Shown here piece by piece: positions 6,566 through 16,138 of a stretch of DNA of 64,000 nucleotides. The position numbers were made by a program, and so were the translations under genes. The stretch is taken from the NCBI GenBank assembly GCA_034044135.1, contig CP139021.1:7230001-7294000 (forward strand), written 5' to 3'. Every line of letters begins with the position of its first letter. Position 1 is the first letter of the stretch. This DNA comes from Flammeovirgaceae bacterium SG7u.111. Its GTDB lineage: Bacteria > Bacteroidota > Bacteroidia > Cytophagales > Flammeovirgaceae. The notes below the pieces were generated by a model. That model did not search any database, was not told the DNA's origin, and worked only from the letters and a program-made list of their open reading frames with translations.

Positions 6566-9340
6566 AATTCTTTTAGGAACTACGATGACTTTTTTCGGCT
6601 GTTTGCCGTCCAACCATTTTTGGACAACCTCGTTTGCCATCACTTCTTTTTCAATCGCCTCTTTCGACATATCCAATCCGAATGAAAGCTTGGTTCTCAC
6701 CTTGCCATTGATAGAGATTGGGTATTCGTGCGCATCCTCTTTCAAATACGACTCATCGAACGCTGGGAATAATGCCAACGTAATGCTTTCCGTGTGACCT
6801 AGTTGCGACCAAAGTTCCTCGGTAATGTGAGGGGCAAATGGGCTAAGTACAACCAAAAGTGGCTCAAGAATTTCTTTCTTGTTGCATTTCAATGAGCCAA
6901 GTTCGTTGGCACAAACCATGAAGGCACTCACAGAAGTGTTGAACGAAAGTCTTTCGATGTCCTCCCCTATCTTCTTGATAGTTTTGTGGAGCACTTTCAA
7001 CTCTTCTTTGGTAGCCTTTGCATCCGATACTTCGAACTCTCCTTTTTTATTTTCGAAAAGCCTCCAGAATTTCTTCAAGAACTTGGAAACACCTTCTATT
7101 CCATCGGTATTCCATGGCTTGGAATCTTCCAAAGGTCCGAGGAACATTTCGTACATACGCAAAGTATCCGCACCGTATTTCTCGATGATGGTATCAGGGT
7201 TCACCACGTTGTACTTCGACTTGGACATTTTTTCTACCACATGTCCACAGATATATTTTCCGCCTTCCAGTTCGAAAGTAGCATCAGCGTATTCTGGTCT
7301 CCACTTTTTGAAAGCTTCTATATCCAATACATCACTTTGCACAAAACTCACATCTACGTGCAAAGCTGAAGTTTCGTAGTTCTTTTTAAGTCCTGCCGAA
7401 ACGAATTTATTTTCGTCTTTTACTTTATACACAAAATTGGACCTTCCCTGAATCATTCCTTGGTTTACCAACTTTTGGAAAGGCTCTTCGTGGGCAATGA
7501 AGCCCATGTCGTACAAGAACAAGTTCCAGAAACGCGAGTAGAGCAAGTGCCCTGTGGCGTGTTCCGTGCCGCCAATGTACAAATCCACAGAGTTCCAATA
7601 TTCAGTTGCTTCTTTCGAAACAAATTCTTGGTCATTTTGCGCATCCATGTAACGCAAAAAGTACCAGCTAGAACCCGCCCAACCTGGCATGGTGGTAAGC
7701 TCGTAAGGGTATTCCCCTTGGTATTTCCAGTCGGTTGCCCTACCCAACGGAGGCTCGCCCGTTTCGGTAGGTTTATATTCGTTGATGGCGGGAAGCTCCA
7801 AAGGAAGCTCGCTTTTTTCCACCAAATAGGGAAGTTCATTTTTGAAATACACAGGAACAGGTTCGCCCCAGTAGCGTTGCCTACTGAACACCGCATCCCG
7901 CATTCTGAAATTTACTTTCTTCTTCCCTACCCCAAGCTCTTCTGCTTTTTTTATAGCAGCCCAAGAAGCTTCGCCAGTTCCTTCTCCGTATATTTTTTCG
8001 CCCATCAATCCATTCAAAAAGTCAGAATTGATCAATTTGCCGTCCTTGATTTCGGTTGGGTCGTCCAATTCTTCAGTGCCTTCTATCACCAATCGGATAG
8101 GCAAACCGAAGTGGTTGGCAAAGCGGAAATCTCTGTCATCTGAAGATGGTACAGCCATCACCACGCCTGTTCCGTAACCAGCCAATACATAGTCGGCAAT
8201 CCAAAGCTGGACTTTCTCTTCGTTGATTGGGTTTACCACGTACGAACCAGTGAACACACCAGAAACTGTTTTCACATCTGCCATACGCTCCCTTTCCGAG
8301 CGATTTTTAGCCGAACTTACATATTCTTCAACCGCTGATTTTTGGTCTGGAGTAGTCAACTCAGCCACCAATTCGTGCTCAGGAGCAACTACTACGTAGG
8401 TAACGCCATAAATAGTATCGGGGCGAGTGGTGAAAGCCGTAAGCGTGATGTCGGTGCCATCTACTTTGAAGTCCAACTCACAACCGTGCGATTTTCCAAT
8501 CCAGTTGCGCTGCATTTCTTTTAATGAATCTGACCAGTCTAGCTTGTCAAGGTTTTGCAACAACCTATCGGCAAAAGCGGTGATTCGCATCATCCACTGC
8601 CTCATTTTTTTGCGCTCCACAGGGTAACCTCCCCTTTCCGAGAAACCGTCTTTCACCTCGTCGTTGGCAAGCACAGTTCCCAACTTAGGGCACCAGTTCA
8701 CCAAGGCTTCCGATACGAACGTTAAACGGTAGTTGAGCAACATCTCCAATTTTTCCTCCTCCGAGTAGGCATTCCACTGGTCGGCTGTGAACAAAGGCAC
8801 GTCATCGTCGCAAGAAGCGTTTACGCTTGTGTTTCCGTGGCGTTCAAATATTTTGATAAGCTCGTCAATATGCTTCGCTTTGTTTTCCTCATTGGAATAC
8901 CAAGCATTGAAAAGCTGCATAAAAATCCACTGTGTCCATTTGTAGAAGTCGGGCGAACTAGTTCTTACCTCACGAGACCAATCGAACGAAAAGCCAATTT
9001 TGGCTAATTGCTCTTTGAAAGTCTTGATGTTGATATCGGTAGTAATGGCAGGGTGCTGACCCGTATCTATGGCGTACTGCTCCGCTGGCAAGCCGAAGGC
9101 ATCGAAGCCCATTGGGTGCAATACGTTGAACCCTTTCAGTTTTTTGAACCTAGTGACGATATCGGAAGCGATGTAGCCCAGCGGATGCCCCACGTGCAGC
9201 CCTGCACCCGATGGGTATGGGAACATGTCCAATACATAATATTTAGGTTTGTCAGAGGTGTTTTCAACTTTGTACAAGTCCTTCTCCGTCCAATACGATT
9301 GCCATTTGGGCTCGATTTCCCTATGGTTATACTCTGCCAT
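6548..9340 (-). CDS. leuS: Leucine--tRNA ligase
   Basis: This class I synthetase charges tRNA-Leu. The HIGH signature is HVGH at residues 49-52 in '[15 protein letters not shown]'. The KMSKS loop is at about residue 704 ('[12 protein letters not shown]'). Between them lie the CP1 editing domain ('[23 protein letters not shown]', '[17 protein letters not shown]') and the '[11 protein letters not shown]' segment. The C-terminal tRNA-binding region ends '[16 protein letters not shown]'. At 930 residues it is slightly longer than the E. coli enzyme. In the editing signature, [15 protein letters not shown] has Ser-Ser where most family members have Ala-His. A TACTTTTG -7 box lies about 45 bp upstream (9386-9393, minus strand). 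Confidence 0.97.
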   Translation of the reverse strand: MAEYNHREIEPKWQSYWTEKDLYKVENTSDKPKYYVLDMFPYPSGAGLHVGHPLGYIASDIVTRFKKLKGFNVLHPMGFDAFGLPAEQYAIDTGQHPAITTDINIKTFKEQLAKIGFSFDWSREVRTSSPDFYKWTQWIFMQLFNAWYSNEENKAKHIDELIKIFERHGNTSVNASCDDDVPLFTADQWNAYSEEEKLEMLLNYRLTFVSEALVNWCPKLGTVLANDEVKDGFSERGGYPVERKKMRQWMMRITAFADRLLQNLDKLDWSDSLKEMQRNWIGKSHGCELDFKVDGTDITLTAFTTRPDTIYGVTYVVVAPEHELVAELTTPDQKSAVEEYVSSAKNRSERERMADVKTVSGVFTGSYVVNPINEEKVQLWIADYVLAGYGTGVVMAVPSSDDRDFRFANHFGLPIRLVIEGTEELDDPTEIKDGKLINSDFLNGLMGEKIYGEGTGEASWAAIKKAEELGVGKKKVNFRMRDAVFSRQRYWGEPVPVYFKNELPYLVEKSELPLELPAINEYKPTETGEPPLGRATDWKYQGEYPYELTTMPGWAGSSWYFLRYMDAQNDQEFVSKEATEYWNSVDLYIGGTEHATGHLLYSRFWNLFLYDMGFIAHEEPFQKLVNQGMIQGRSNFVYKVKDENKFVSAGLKKNYETSALHVDVSFVQSDVLDIEAFKKWRPEYADATFELEGGKYICGHVVEKMSKSKYNVVNPDTIIEKYGADTLRMYEMFLGPLEDSKPWNTDGIEGVSKFLKKFWRLFENKKGEFEVSDAKATKEELKVLHKTIKKIGEDIERLSFNTSVSAFMVCANELGSLKCNKKEILEPLLVVLSPFAPHITEELWSQLGHTESITLALFPAFDESYLKEDAHEYPISINGKVRTKLSFGLDMSKEAIEKEVMANEVVQKWLDGKQPKKVIVVPKRIVNVVI

Positions 9341-9449
9341 TTCTCTTTATTTTTGACTATTGTGTTATTCGAAATTTCAAGGCTACAAAAGTAGCAGATT
9401 TGAAAGCAAAAGCTATTATTAATAGGAATCTAATTGGGTTTTATCCTTT

Positions 9450-9583
9450 CAGTGTCATCCCAAACTTGATTTGGAATCTCCCTCCCACGTCTTTGAAAAG
9501 TCTCCCAAATCAAAAAAGGAATTAAGTTTCCCAATTGGTGCATAGGCTAGAGACCTCGCATCTACGTGTGGAGTGACACAGTG
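9450..9583. repeat. Possible intergenic palindromic repeat (REP-like)
   Basis: The stretch between leuS and the flavoprotein gene opens with CAGTGTCATCCCAAA and closes with GGAGTGACACAGTG, which are partly complementary. It has an inner CCAAA/TTTGG pairing. This composition resembles the GTCATCCC-type dispersed repeats seen in many Bacteroidota intergenic regions. Only one copy is visible in this window, so its repeat status rests on resemblance alone. Confidence 0.35.
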
Positions 9584-9615
9584 TTTTCCAACTTACTCTT
9601 GCTCAAAACCCAACC

Positions 9616-11196
9616 CTAAACCAACCCCTTCCCATACATCTCCACTAACTTTTCCGCACAGCGTTCTCCGTCCATGGCGGCGGAAGCGATTCCCCCTGCG
9701 TAACCAGCTCCTTCTCCTGCAGGGAAAAGTCGTTTAGTTTGGACATGTTCGTAGGTTTCTCGGTCTCTTGGGATACGCACGGGGGAAGAAGTCCGGCTTT
9801 CTACGCCAACAATCTGGGCTTCGTTGCTCAAATACCCTCGCATTTTCCTACCAAAATCTTTGAATCCGTAGCGAAGGCGTTGGGTAAAATCGGGAGGAAG
9901 TACCTCGTTCATATCTGCCGAAGTAAGCCCTGGTTGGTAAGAGCTTTCCAAGAGGTTGGCAGAAACTTTTTTGTTTACAAAGTCTTCCAACAACTGAGCG
10001 GGAGCAGCTTGCGTTCCCCCTCCTATTTCACAGGCTTTTTGCTCCACGGCAGCTTGGAAATGCATCCCCGCTAAAGGTCCGAACTCGGCAAAAGCCTTAA
10101 TGTCTTTTTCTTCCACAGGAACTACAATGCCCGAATTGGCATATTTGGAATCTCGCCTTGAAGGCGACATGCCGTTGACCACCACCTCGCCAGGGGCAGT
10201 TGCCGAAGGAACGATGAACCCACCTGGGCACATGCAGAAAGAGAACACGCCCTTTTTCACGCCACGGTTCATGGTTTGGGTAACCAAATTGTATGCCGCT
10301 GCGGGCAAATATTCCCCCCTACTCTCGCAATGGTATTGCAGGCTATCTATCAGGTTTTGCTGGTGCTCCACCCGCACGCCTAGGGCAAATGGTTTGAACT
10401 CGACTAAGACTTCCCGTTCGTGGAGTTTGGTGAAAATATCCCGAGCCGAGTGGCCTGTTGCCAAAATGACTCCGATGCCGACGAGCTTATCACCATTTTG
10501 GGTAACTACCCCTTTCATCGCCCCGTGGTTCACTATGAAATCGTCCACTCGTGTGTTGAAATGGATTTCCCCGCCTGCGTTCAAAATGCTTTCCCGCATT
10601 CCTTCAATAATCTTGGGAAGCTTATTGGTGCCGATGTGCGGATGGGCATCTACCAAAATTTCGGGCGTAGCGCCGTGGGCTACAAATATTTCCAAAATCC
10701 TACGGAAATCGCCTCGCTTTTTGGAGCGGGTGTAGAGTTTTCCATCAGAGTACGTTCCTGCGCCCCCTTCTCCAAAACAATAATTAGAATCAGGGTTGAC
10801 CACATGTTCCTTATTGATAGCAGCCAAATCCCTTCTTCGGGCTTGTACATCGCTGCCCCTTTCCAGTATGATGGGCTTGAAACCGAGTTCTAACAAACGA
10901 AGTGCGGCAAAAAGCCCAGCTGGCCCTGAGCCAACGATGATTACTTGCGGAGCATGGTGTACATGTCTGTATTTTCGGACGTACTCGATAAGAGGAGTAG
11001 CATTTTCGTTGACAAACGCTTCGCACTGCACTAGCACCTTCACTTTTTTGAAGCGGGCATCGATGGAGCGGCGGGTTTGCCGAATTACCACTCTGTCTGT
11101 TTCCGATACCTTTAGCTTTTTCTTCACAAAGCTCTCAAACACTTCTGGGTCAAAAGCTACATGTGGCGGAAGGGTAAATGTCAGTTCTTTTTTCAT
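9616..11196 (-). CDS. FAD-dependent dehydrogenase, COG2509 type
   Basis: A 526-residue flavoprotein with an N-terminal domain of about 80 residues ('SETDRVVIRQTRRSIDARFKKVKVLVQCEAF'), then the FAD-binding Rossmann motif GSGPAG at about residues 89-94, and 'GEGGAGTYSDGKLYTRSKKRG'. The tail carries the conserved FAD-contacting sequence 'LFPAGEGAGYAGGIASAAMDG'. This matches the widespread uncharacterised NAD(P)/FAD-dependent oxidoreductases (COG2509); the electron acceptor and substrate are unknown. No membrane segments are seen. It is followed by leuS on the same strand but separated from it by a possible repeat, so it is probably not co-transcribed. Confidence 0.85.
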   Translation of the reverse strand: MKKELTFTLPPHVAFDPEVFESFVKKKLKVSETDRVVIRQTRRSIDARFKKVKVLVQCEAFVNENATPLIEYVRKYRHVHHAPQVIIVGSGPAGLFAALRLLELGFKPIILERGSDVQARRRDLAAINKEHVVNPDSNYCFGEGGAGTYSDGKLYTRSKKRGDFRRILEIFVAHGATPEILVDAHPHIGTNKLPKIIEGMRESILNAGGEIHFNTRVDDFIVNHGAMKGVVTQNGDKLVGIGVILATGHSARDIFTKLHEREVLVEFKPFALGVRVEHQQNLIDSLQYHCESRGEYLPAAAYNLVTQTMNRGVKKGVFSFCMCPGGFIVPSATAPGEVVVNGMSPSRRDSKYANSGIVVPVEEKDIKAFAEFGPLAGMHFQAAVEQKACEIGGGTQAAPAQLLEDFVNKKVSANLLESSYQPGLTSADMNEVLPPDFTQRLRYGFKDFGRKMRGYLSNEAQIVGVESRTSSPVRIPRDRETYEHVQTKRLFPAGEGAGYAGGIASAAMDGERCAEKLVEMYGKGLV

Positions 11197-11485
11197 GGGT
11201 GGTAAGGTTTCTATCCTTAAAATGGATGGGGTTTCAGGTTACGGGTTTCAAGTTGCAGGTTTACAAACACGCAATTTGTAACACGAATCTCGAAACTCAA
11301 TCTGCAAATTTACACCAAGTTCATCTGTTATTCGGGAATGGGTTATAATTTTGGGCTCAGACAAGTAATTCAAATAATAGTTTTTTGATTAAAGTTACTT
11401 TTATAGAAAACCAGTCACAAGAAACTAGCAACTTTCAATCTGCTAGTAAATCAAGAAAAAAAATACTAGAACCTAACCATCTCTC

Positions 11486-11929
11486 ATGCCCTACTCCGTT
11501 TTGTTTATCTGCACTGGAAATTATTATCGCAGCCGCTTTGCCGAAGAATATTTCAATTTTTTAGCAGATCAAAAGAAAAGAAGTTTTTATGCTTTTTCGA
11601 GGGGCTTGCGGGTAATCAACTCCAGTAACCCTGGTTCTATGTCGGTTCATACCTTAGAAAAGTTGGACAAGATGGGGATTGAACTAAAAAGACCATTGAC
11701 TTTCCCTGTGAAGCTCCGCGATAGCGAACTGGAAAAAACTGACCTCACCATAATTTTGGACGAAGAAGAGCATCGCCCCATGATCCAAAAAGACTTTCCC
11801 GACTGGGAAAACAAACTGACCTACTGGCTGGTACACGACCTCGACAAAACCGAACCCATCGAAGCATTGGAAGCTATCAAGCTCAAAGTAGAAACGCTGT
11901 TTGAGGAATTGGTAGGGAAGTTTGGGTGA
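11486..11929 (+). CDS. Low-molecular-weight protein-tyrosine-phosphatase-like protein
   Basis: A 147-residue protein with the P-loop 'VLFICTGNYYRSRFAEEYF', in which Cys9 and Arg15 form the CX5R(S) active site. The first loop residue after Cys is Thr-Gly-Asn, as in the arsenate reductase/LMW-PTP superfamily. 'LEKTDLTIILDEEEHRPM' corresponds to the usual 'DLILxMDxxH' strand. The terminal 'DP' general-acid motif of canonical LMW-PTPs is replaced by 'VHDLDKTEP', so catalysis may rest on another Asp, or the substrate may differ. The gene is monocistronic between divergent and convergent neighbours. Confidence 0.75.
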   Translation: MPYSVLFICTGNYYRSRFAEEYFNFLADQKKRSFYAFSRGLRVINSSNPGSMSVHTLEKLDKMGIELKRPLTFPVKLRDSELEKTDLTIILDEEEHRPMIQKDFPDWENKLTYWLVHDLDKTEPIEALEAIKLKVETLFEELVGKFG

Positions 11930-12046
11930 GTTATTTTCGACTTTCTCAACAACTCTAAAAATGCAAGTGGCGTAGTTGAAATGAGGTGAAGCAGCCTCGC
12001 TGGTTATACCTCACTTTCTCCTAGAAGCCAAAAGGCAACGAAAACC

Positions 12047-12637
12047 TTATGAGGCATCTATTATAGCTTTTAAATCTTCTGGCAAAGGATACACTTTTTC
12101 CTGAGGAAGTAATTGGATTGCTTCCTCTATTTTATTTTTGTTGATAAGTAAGTGGATATGTTTACACTTTTCAGAAATATCTTCTATTTCCACAATCCAT
12201 TCATTTACATACTTTTCAACAGCTATACCGGTCAACCCCATTTGGATAGAGCGATATGGTAAGTTGTTCAAATGAATGTCTTTTTCAGGATCCCATTGAA
12301 TACGGACAGGTGAATTTTGCAAAGAGGTTTTCCATGCTTCTTGTGATAGGTGAATGTCTTTTATAAAGTGCGATAAACATGAATTTTTCAATGCCCACTC
12401 CCAACCCTCACGTTTTATTTTAATAGCCAATACATGTTCTTGACCTTCTTTTTCTGCCCACCCGCACCGATACATCATCCATAAAAAAGAAGGTTTGATC
12501 CATGTCATTCGTTCCATTTTAAAAGGAGGTACAAATTTTTGGTGTTGCACTGCAGGATGGGCAATTGCTGACCGGTAGGCTTGGTATACAGTAATTATAT
12601 TCTCTTCATATACTGCTCTAATATTTTTTTCTTTCAT
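12047..12637 (-). CDS. DUF4291 protein
   Basis: The family signature is clear: 'IRAVYEENIITVYQAYRSAIA', 'FVPPFKMERMTWIKPSFLWMMYRCGWAEKEGQEHVLAIKIKREGWEWAL' and 'VRIQWDPEKD'. DUF4291 proteins are about 190-200 residues, cytosolic and of unknown function; starting at the ATG at 12637 gives 196 residues. An in-frame TTG at 12715 would add 26 residues not usual in the family. It is divergent from the secreted helical-repeat gene at 12898. No neighbour suggests a role. Confidence 0.8.
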   Translation of the reverse strand: MKEKNIRAVYEENIITVYQAYRSAIAHPAVQHQKFVPPFKMERMTWIKPSFLWMMYRCGWAEKEGQEHVLAIKIKREGWEWALKNSCLSHFIKDIHLSQEAWKTSLQNSPVRIQWDPEKDIHLNNLPYRSIQMGLTGIAVEKYVNEWIVEIEDISEKCKHIHLLINKNKIEEAIQLLPQEKVYPLPEDLKAIIDAS

Positions 12638-12897
12638 AAGTATTTTCTGATTTAGTACCTCTTTTGGTAGCGGAGTGTTGTTTATAGGCAAAATCGAAAT
12701 TTCGGAAGAAGTCAAGTTGAAAGTAGGACTTTTTTTAAAAAAAATTGGCAGAGAAATTTAGGTGATTTTTAGCTATCTCTAAAGTTCCTGATTGCAACTC
12801 AAAAAACACAATGATCAAAATATATTCATTTCCCACCTTTCTTCTAACAATCTAGCCGTTTTAAGCTTATGTGTATTGGAACCTTTTAATATGCTTG

Positions 12898-14010
12898 ATG
12901 GGGAAAATAGTATTCAAACTTATTTATCTTTTTATCTTTTTTGTGGGAATGCCAAAGGTTGGAGCACAAGTATTCAATAATGACTCCGAATTGCTTCAAC
13001 TCTCCATGGAAGCTACACATGCGGTGTACAACTGGGAGTTTGATAAAACCAAAGTGGTTGCGACAAAGATAAAGGAGAAAATACCGGGGCATCCAGCCAA
13101 CTATTTTTTGGAAGCGCTGACGTTGTATTGGCAAAATTTCCCCTTCGATTTTGAAAGTGAAGTGTATCGAAAACACATGGCGTTGCTCCAGAAAGTTAGC
13201 GACAAAAGCGAAGAGGTGTTGGAAGAAAACCCAGACGATTATGAAGCCAAGTTTTTTTTACTTTCAGCAAAGAGCATGATGCTCCGTAACTGGGACGATG
13301 ATGGAAGCACCATGAAGGTGATAGGCGAGCTGAGGGAAATGTATAAGTTGTTTGTTGCTAGTTCCGAGCTCAAAAAGAATTATTCAGAATTCTCCCTTCC
13401 TTCTGGTTTGTATAATTTTTACAGAGAATTTTATGCGGAAGAAAAGCCTGTGTACAAGCCTGTCTTATTTTTCTTTAAGTCAGGGGATGTGGAAGAAGGG
13501 ATGAAAGAGATAAAATATGCAGCGGAAAATGCAAGCTATTCGAAAGCCGAAGCATATTTCTACTTATGCTACATTTATTATCGATACTTGGATGATTCTG
13601 CTAAAGCGCTGGAATTTCAGCATAAGCTAATGGAGCTTTACCCCAACAATTTATTTTATGTGTTCAAATCGGCGGAAATACTGGTTTTGGAAGGAAAGTA
13701 TCAAAAAGCTAAACCGCTAATTGCCAAGTTGTGTGCTTCGGATAAGGTGTATTACAAGTTGGCGGGAATGACTTTGAGCGGGTTAATAGAAGAACTTTAT
13801 CATAAGAATAATGAAAAGGCTTGGGAAATTTATGCAGAGTGTGAAGACATGTTGGAAAAAGTAAATACACCGTATGCACGGTTTTTCAAAACCTATATTT
13901 ATGTCGGTATTTCCGATTTTTACCATGAAAAAGGAGATGTGCATAATGCAAAAAAATACTATAAGTTAGCCAAGGAGTTTGACGAATGGGGATATTTGAA
14001 GAGTGAGTGA
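12898..14010 (+). CDS. Secreted helical-repeat (TPR-like) protein
   Basis: Start chosen at the ATG at 12898, which gives a signal peptide 'MGKIVFKLIYLFIFFVGMPKVGAQ' with cleavage after Ala-Gln; an upstream GTG (12871) would break it. The mature protein of about 345 residues is alpha-helical with TPR-like repeats, e.g. 'KAEAYFYLCYIYYRYLDDSAKALEFQHKLMELYPNN' and 'YHEKGDVHNAKKYYKLAKEF'. It probably acts as a periplasmic scaffold, with no specific function assignable. The MBL-fold gene follows after 26 bp on the same strand and may be co-transcribed. Confidence 0.7.
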   Translation: MGKIVFKLIYLFIFFVGMPKVGAQVFNNDSELLQLSMEATHAVYNWEFDKTKVVATKIKEKIPGHPANYFLEALTLYWQNFPFDFESEVYRKHMALLQKVSDKSEEVLEENPDDYEAKFFLLSAKSMMLRNWDDDGSTMKVIGELREMYKLFVASSELKKNYSEFSLPSGLYNFYREFYAEEKPVYKPVLFFFKSGDVEEGMKEIKYAAENASYSKAEAYFYLCYIYYRYLDDSAKALEFQHKLMELYPNNLFYVFKSAEILVLEGKYQKAKPLIAKLCASDKVYYKLAGMTLSGLIEELYHKNNEKAWEIYAECEDMLEKVNTPYARFFKTYIYVGISDFYHEKGDVHNAKKYYKLAKEFDEWGYLKSE

Positions 14011-14036
14011 AATGTATTTAGAGTATTGAAACATAG

Positions 14037-15179
14037 ATGAAAGTAGTTATAAAGCTGATTAAGAAAATAGGGGCAATTGTTGGTATTTTACTTCTTTTGC
14101 TCGCAGTGATTGGGGGGCTTTTTGTGAATATCAGCCCAGAGTTTGGGGGTGAACACAATGAGGAGCGAATAAAAATATACAGCGAATCGGGGCATTACAA
14201 AGAGGGGAAATTTGAAAACCTAATCCCTACTTCCATGGATATGGACTTTTTTGGGTTTATAGGTGTGATGGGAGAATTTATAAAAGGAAACCCTACTCGG
14301 CAGCCCAAAGGAGATATTCCGGTAAACAAGATGGATTCCATTAGTTTGGTGAATAGCCCTAAAAGTCTAACTCGCATTTATTGGTTTGGGCATTCAGCAT
14401 TTTTGTTGGAGATAGAAGGAAAGAATATTTTGATAGACCCGATGTTGGGAGAAACGCCTTCCCCAGTTCCGTTTATGGGTGCGAAGAGGTACAGCAGATC
14501 CTTGCCAATTGAAATTGAAAAGCTTCCCAAGATTGATGCAGTAATTCTTTCCCACGACCATTACGACCACCTAGACTACGGTTCTATTCTAAAACTGAAA
14601 GCCAAAGTTTCCGAGTTTTATATGCCCTTAGGTGTGGGGGCTCATCTGAAAGAATGGGGAGTGGACGAGGAGAAAATTCACGAACTTAATTGGTGGGATA
14701 CGATTTCCCTCGATTCGTTAGCGTTCACTTGTGCACCATCAAGACATTTTTCAGGAAGGGGACTGACGGATAGATTTACCACCCTTTGGGGGTCATGGAT
14801 CATCCAATCACCTACCCAAACTATTTATTTTAGTGGAGATGGTGGCTATGGGCCTCACTTTAAGGAAATTGGGGAGAAATATGGCCCTTTTGATTTTGCG
14901 ATGATGGAATGTGGTCAATACAACAAGCAATGGGCAAATATCCATATGATGCCAGAGGAAACAGCACAGGCTTCGGTAGATTTACAAGCAAAAATGATGA
15001 TGCCGATCCACTGGGGAGCATTTACCTTGGCGCTGCATAGCTGGACCGACCCGATAGAGCGAGTTTCGGTGAAAGCGAAAGAGCTAGGAATGCCGATGAC
15101 CACCCCGCAAATAGGCGAGCCAATTATATTGAATGAAAATATTTTTCCAAACTCAAAATGGTGGAAAGGGATTGAATAG
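14037..15179 (+). CDS. Membrane-anchored MBL-fold metallohydrolase (NAPE-PLD/UlaG-like)
   Basis: A 380-residue protein with an N-terminal membrane anchor (about residues 10-30, 'IGAIVGILLLLLAVIGGLFV'). A metallo-beta-lactamase fold follows, with the metal-binding motif HDHYDH at 173-178 and further ligands in 'APSRHFSGRGL', 'YFSGDGGYG' and 'MMPIHWGAF'. The GRGLTDRFTTLWGSW segment is typical of the NAPE-hydrolysing phospholipase D-like branch. The substrate cannot be stated; a lipid or phosphodiester is possible. The position of the anchor suggests the catalytic domain lies in the periplasm. It probably shares a transcript with the upstream secreted helical protein. Confidence 0.8.
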   Translation: MKVVIKLIKKIGAIVGILLLLLAVIGGLFVNISPEFGGEHNEERIKIYSESGHYKEGKFENLIPTSMDMDFFGFIGVMGEFIKGNPTRQPKGDIPVNKMDSISLVNSPKSLTRIYWFGHSAFLLEIEGKNILIDPMLGETPSPVPFMGAKRYSRSLPIEIEKLPKIDAVILSHDHYDHLDYGSILKLKAKVSEFYMPLGVGAHLKEWGVDEEKIHELNWWDTISLDSLAFTCAPSRHFSGRGLTDRFTTLWGSWIIQSPTQTIYFSGDGGYGPHFKEIGEKYGPFDFAMMECGQYNKQWANIHMMPEETAQASVDLQAKMMMPIHWGAFTLALHSWTDPIERVSVKAKELGMPMTTPQIGEPIILNENIFPNSKWWKGIE

Positions 15180-15181
15180 GT

Positions 15182-15212
15182 ATTAAAAAGAAACCCAAAG
15201 GAGTCCTTTGGG
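15182..15212 (-). terminator. Terminator for the minus-strand envelope cluster
   Basis: CCCAAAGG-AGT-CCTTTGGG forms the stem. On the minus strand it is followed by TTTCTTTTTAAT, so it fits the end of the gene at 15268-16110 best. It may also slow transcription from the opposite side. Confidence 0.7.
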
Positions 15213-15267
15213 CTTCATACATCGGAGATGTCCAATTAATAACTTAAAAGGGATCTCATGGGATCTT

Positions 15268-16110
15268 TTATATTTTCATGTACACGCCAAAGGAAAATGC
15301 TGGGCTAGCTAATAGTCTTTTGCCATAAGCCGCAAAACCTCCACTGACAGACGCTCCAATTTTATCATTGAAATTGTAATTAATTTCAGGGCTAATAGCC
15401 AAGTATTCTATTTTATTACTGAAGATACCATTGTTGGGCACAAAATCTTCATTGCCTGTTTCGAGAGGTTTTATTCCGTTAATCCGTAAGATTAGCCATG
15501 TTTTATTGAGTCGGAGACCACCTTCTACTCCGTACCTAATTTCATCGGAAAAATTATTAGTCCTGTTATTATATCCAACCATAGCCGTAGCGTAGGTATT
15601 TCCTTTCCCAAAAGATCGGCTCACATCAAAAGAAAGCATTTGGTTAAATTCTCCATCGCCCGACTGGAGCAAGCCCGTGCTACCTCCAGCAGACTCACCT
15701 AAAGGGAGTCCAAAAGTCAAGCTCAAAGCTCCTACATAGGGTCCTTTGTTGAAGATCCCATACTTCAGAGTAAGGTTCGTATCACCAAAGCTGTTGAGTT
15801 CGTCACCTTCTTGCACCAGTTCACCTTCGGGGGTTTCTAGTCTGTTTAGCGTAGAGCGAACGAAAAAGGGAATGTATGCGATAGCGGTCAGTTTATCTGT
15901 AATGCCGTATTCGCCGTAGATACTTGTTGCGTAATAGCCAGTAGTGGTGATATCGACGACATCTCCAGCTGGGGTAAAGTATTTGTTCGCGATGATATTG
16001 TACTGACCAATTTTGAAAAAACCGCCGCCTTTTGGCTGTGGCCAACCGCCTCCGGCAGTAGCCGAAAGTGCTATGAGTAGGAGAAATGGTATAGTCAATA
16101 TTTTTGTCAT
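15268..16110 (-). CDS. Outer-membrane transporter-like beta-barrel (MetA-pathway family type)
   Basis: A 280-residue protein with a signal peptide (MTKILTIPFLLLIALSATAGG) and an alternating beta-strand pattern to the C-terminal aromatic-rich 'FSFGVYMKI'. The text 'GGWPQPKGGGFFKIGQYNIIANKYFTPAGD', 'YGITDKLTAIAYIPFF' and 'FGDTNLTLKYGIFNKGPYVGALSLTFGLPLGES' resembles the phenol/MetA-pathway putative transporter barrels (Phenol_MetA_deg). It probably forms an outer-membrane channel. It is the third gene of a minus-strand set with the DM13 lipoprotein (29 bp upstream) and the duplicated-domain lipoprotein. Confidence 0.65.
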   Translation of the reverse strand: MTKILTIPFLLLIALSATAGGGWPQPKGGGFFKIGQYNIIANKYFTPAGDVVDITTTGYYATSIYGEYGITDKLTAIAYIPFFVRSTLNRLETPEGELVQEGDELNSFGDTNLTLKYGIFNKGPYVGALSLTFGLPLGESAGGSTGLLQSGDGEFNQMLSFDVSRSFGKGNTYATAMVGYNNRTNNFSDEIRYGVEGGLRLNKTWLILRINGIKPLETGNEDFVPNNGIFSNKIEYLAISPEINYNFNDKIGASVSGGFAAYGKRLLASPAFSFGVYMKI

Positions 16111-16138
16111 GAGTCAAATAGTTTCGGTTGAAAAGGGC

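Noticed and set aside
7460-8143. Long open frames on the plus strand across leuS
   Set aside because: They run through the coding region of leuS in antisense and have shadow-like composition. The synthetase motifs on the other strand fix the real gene.
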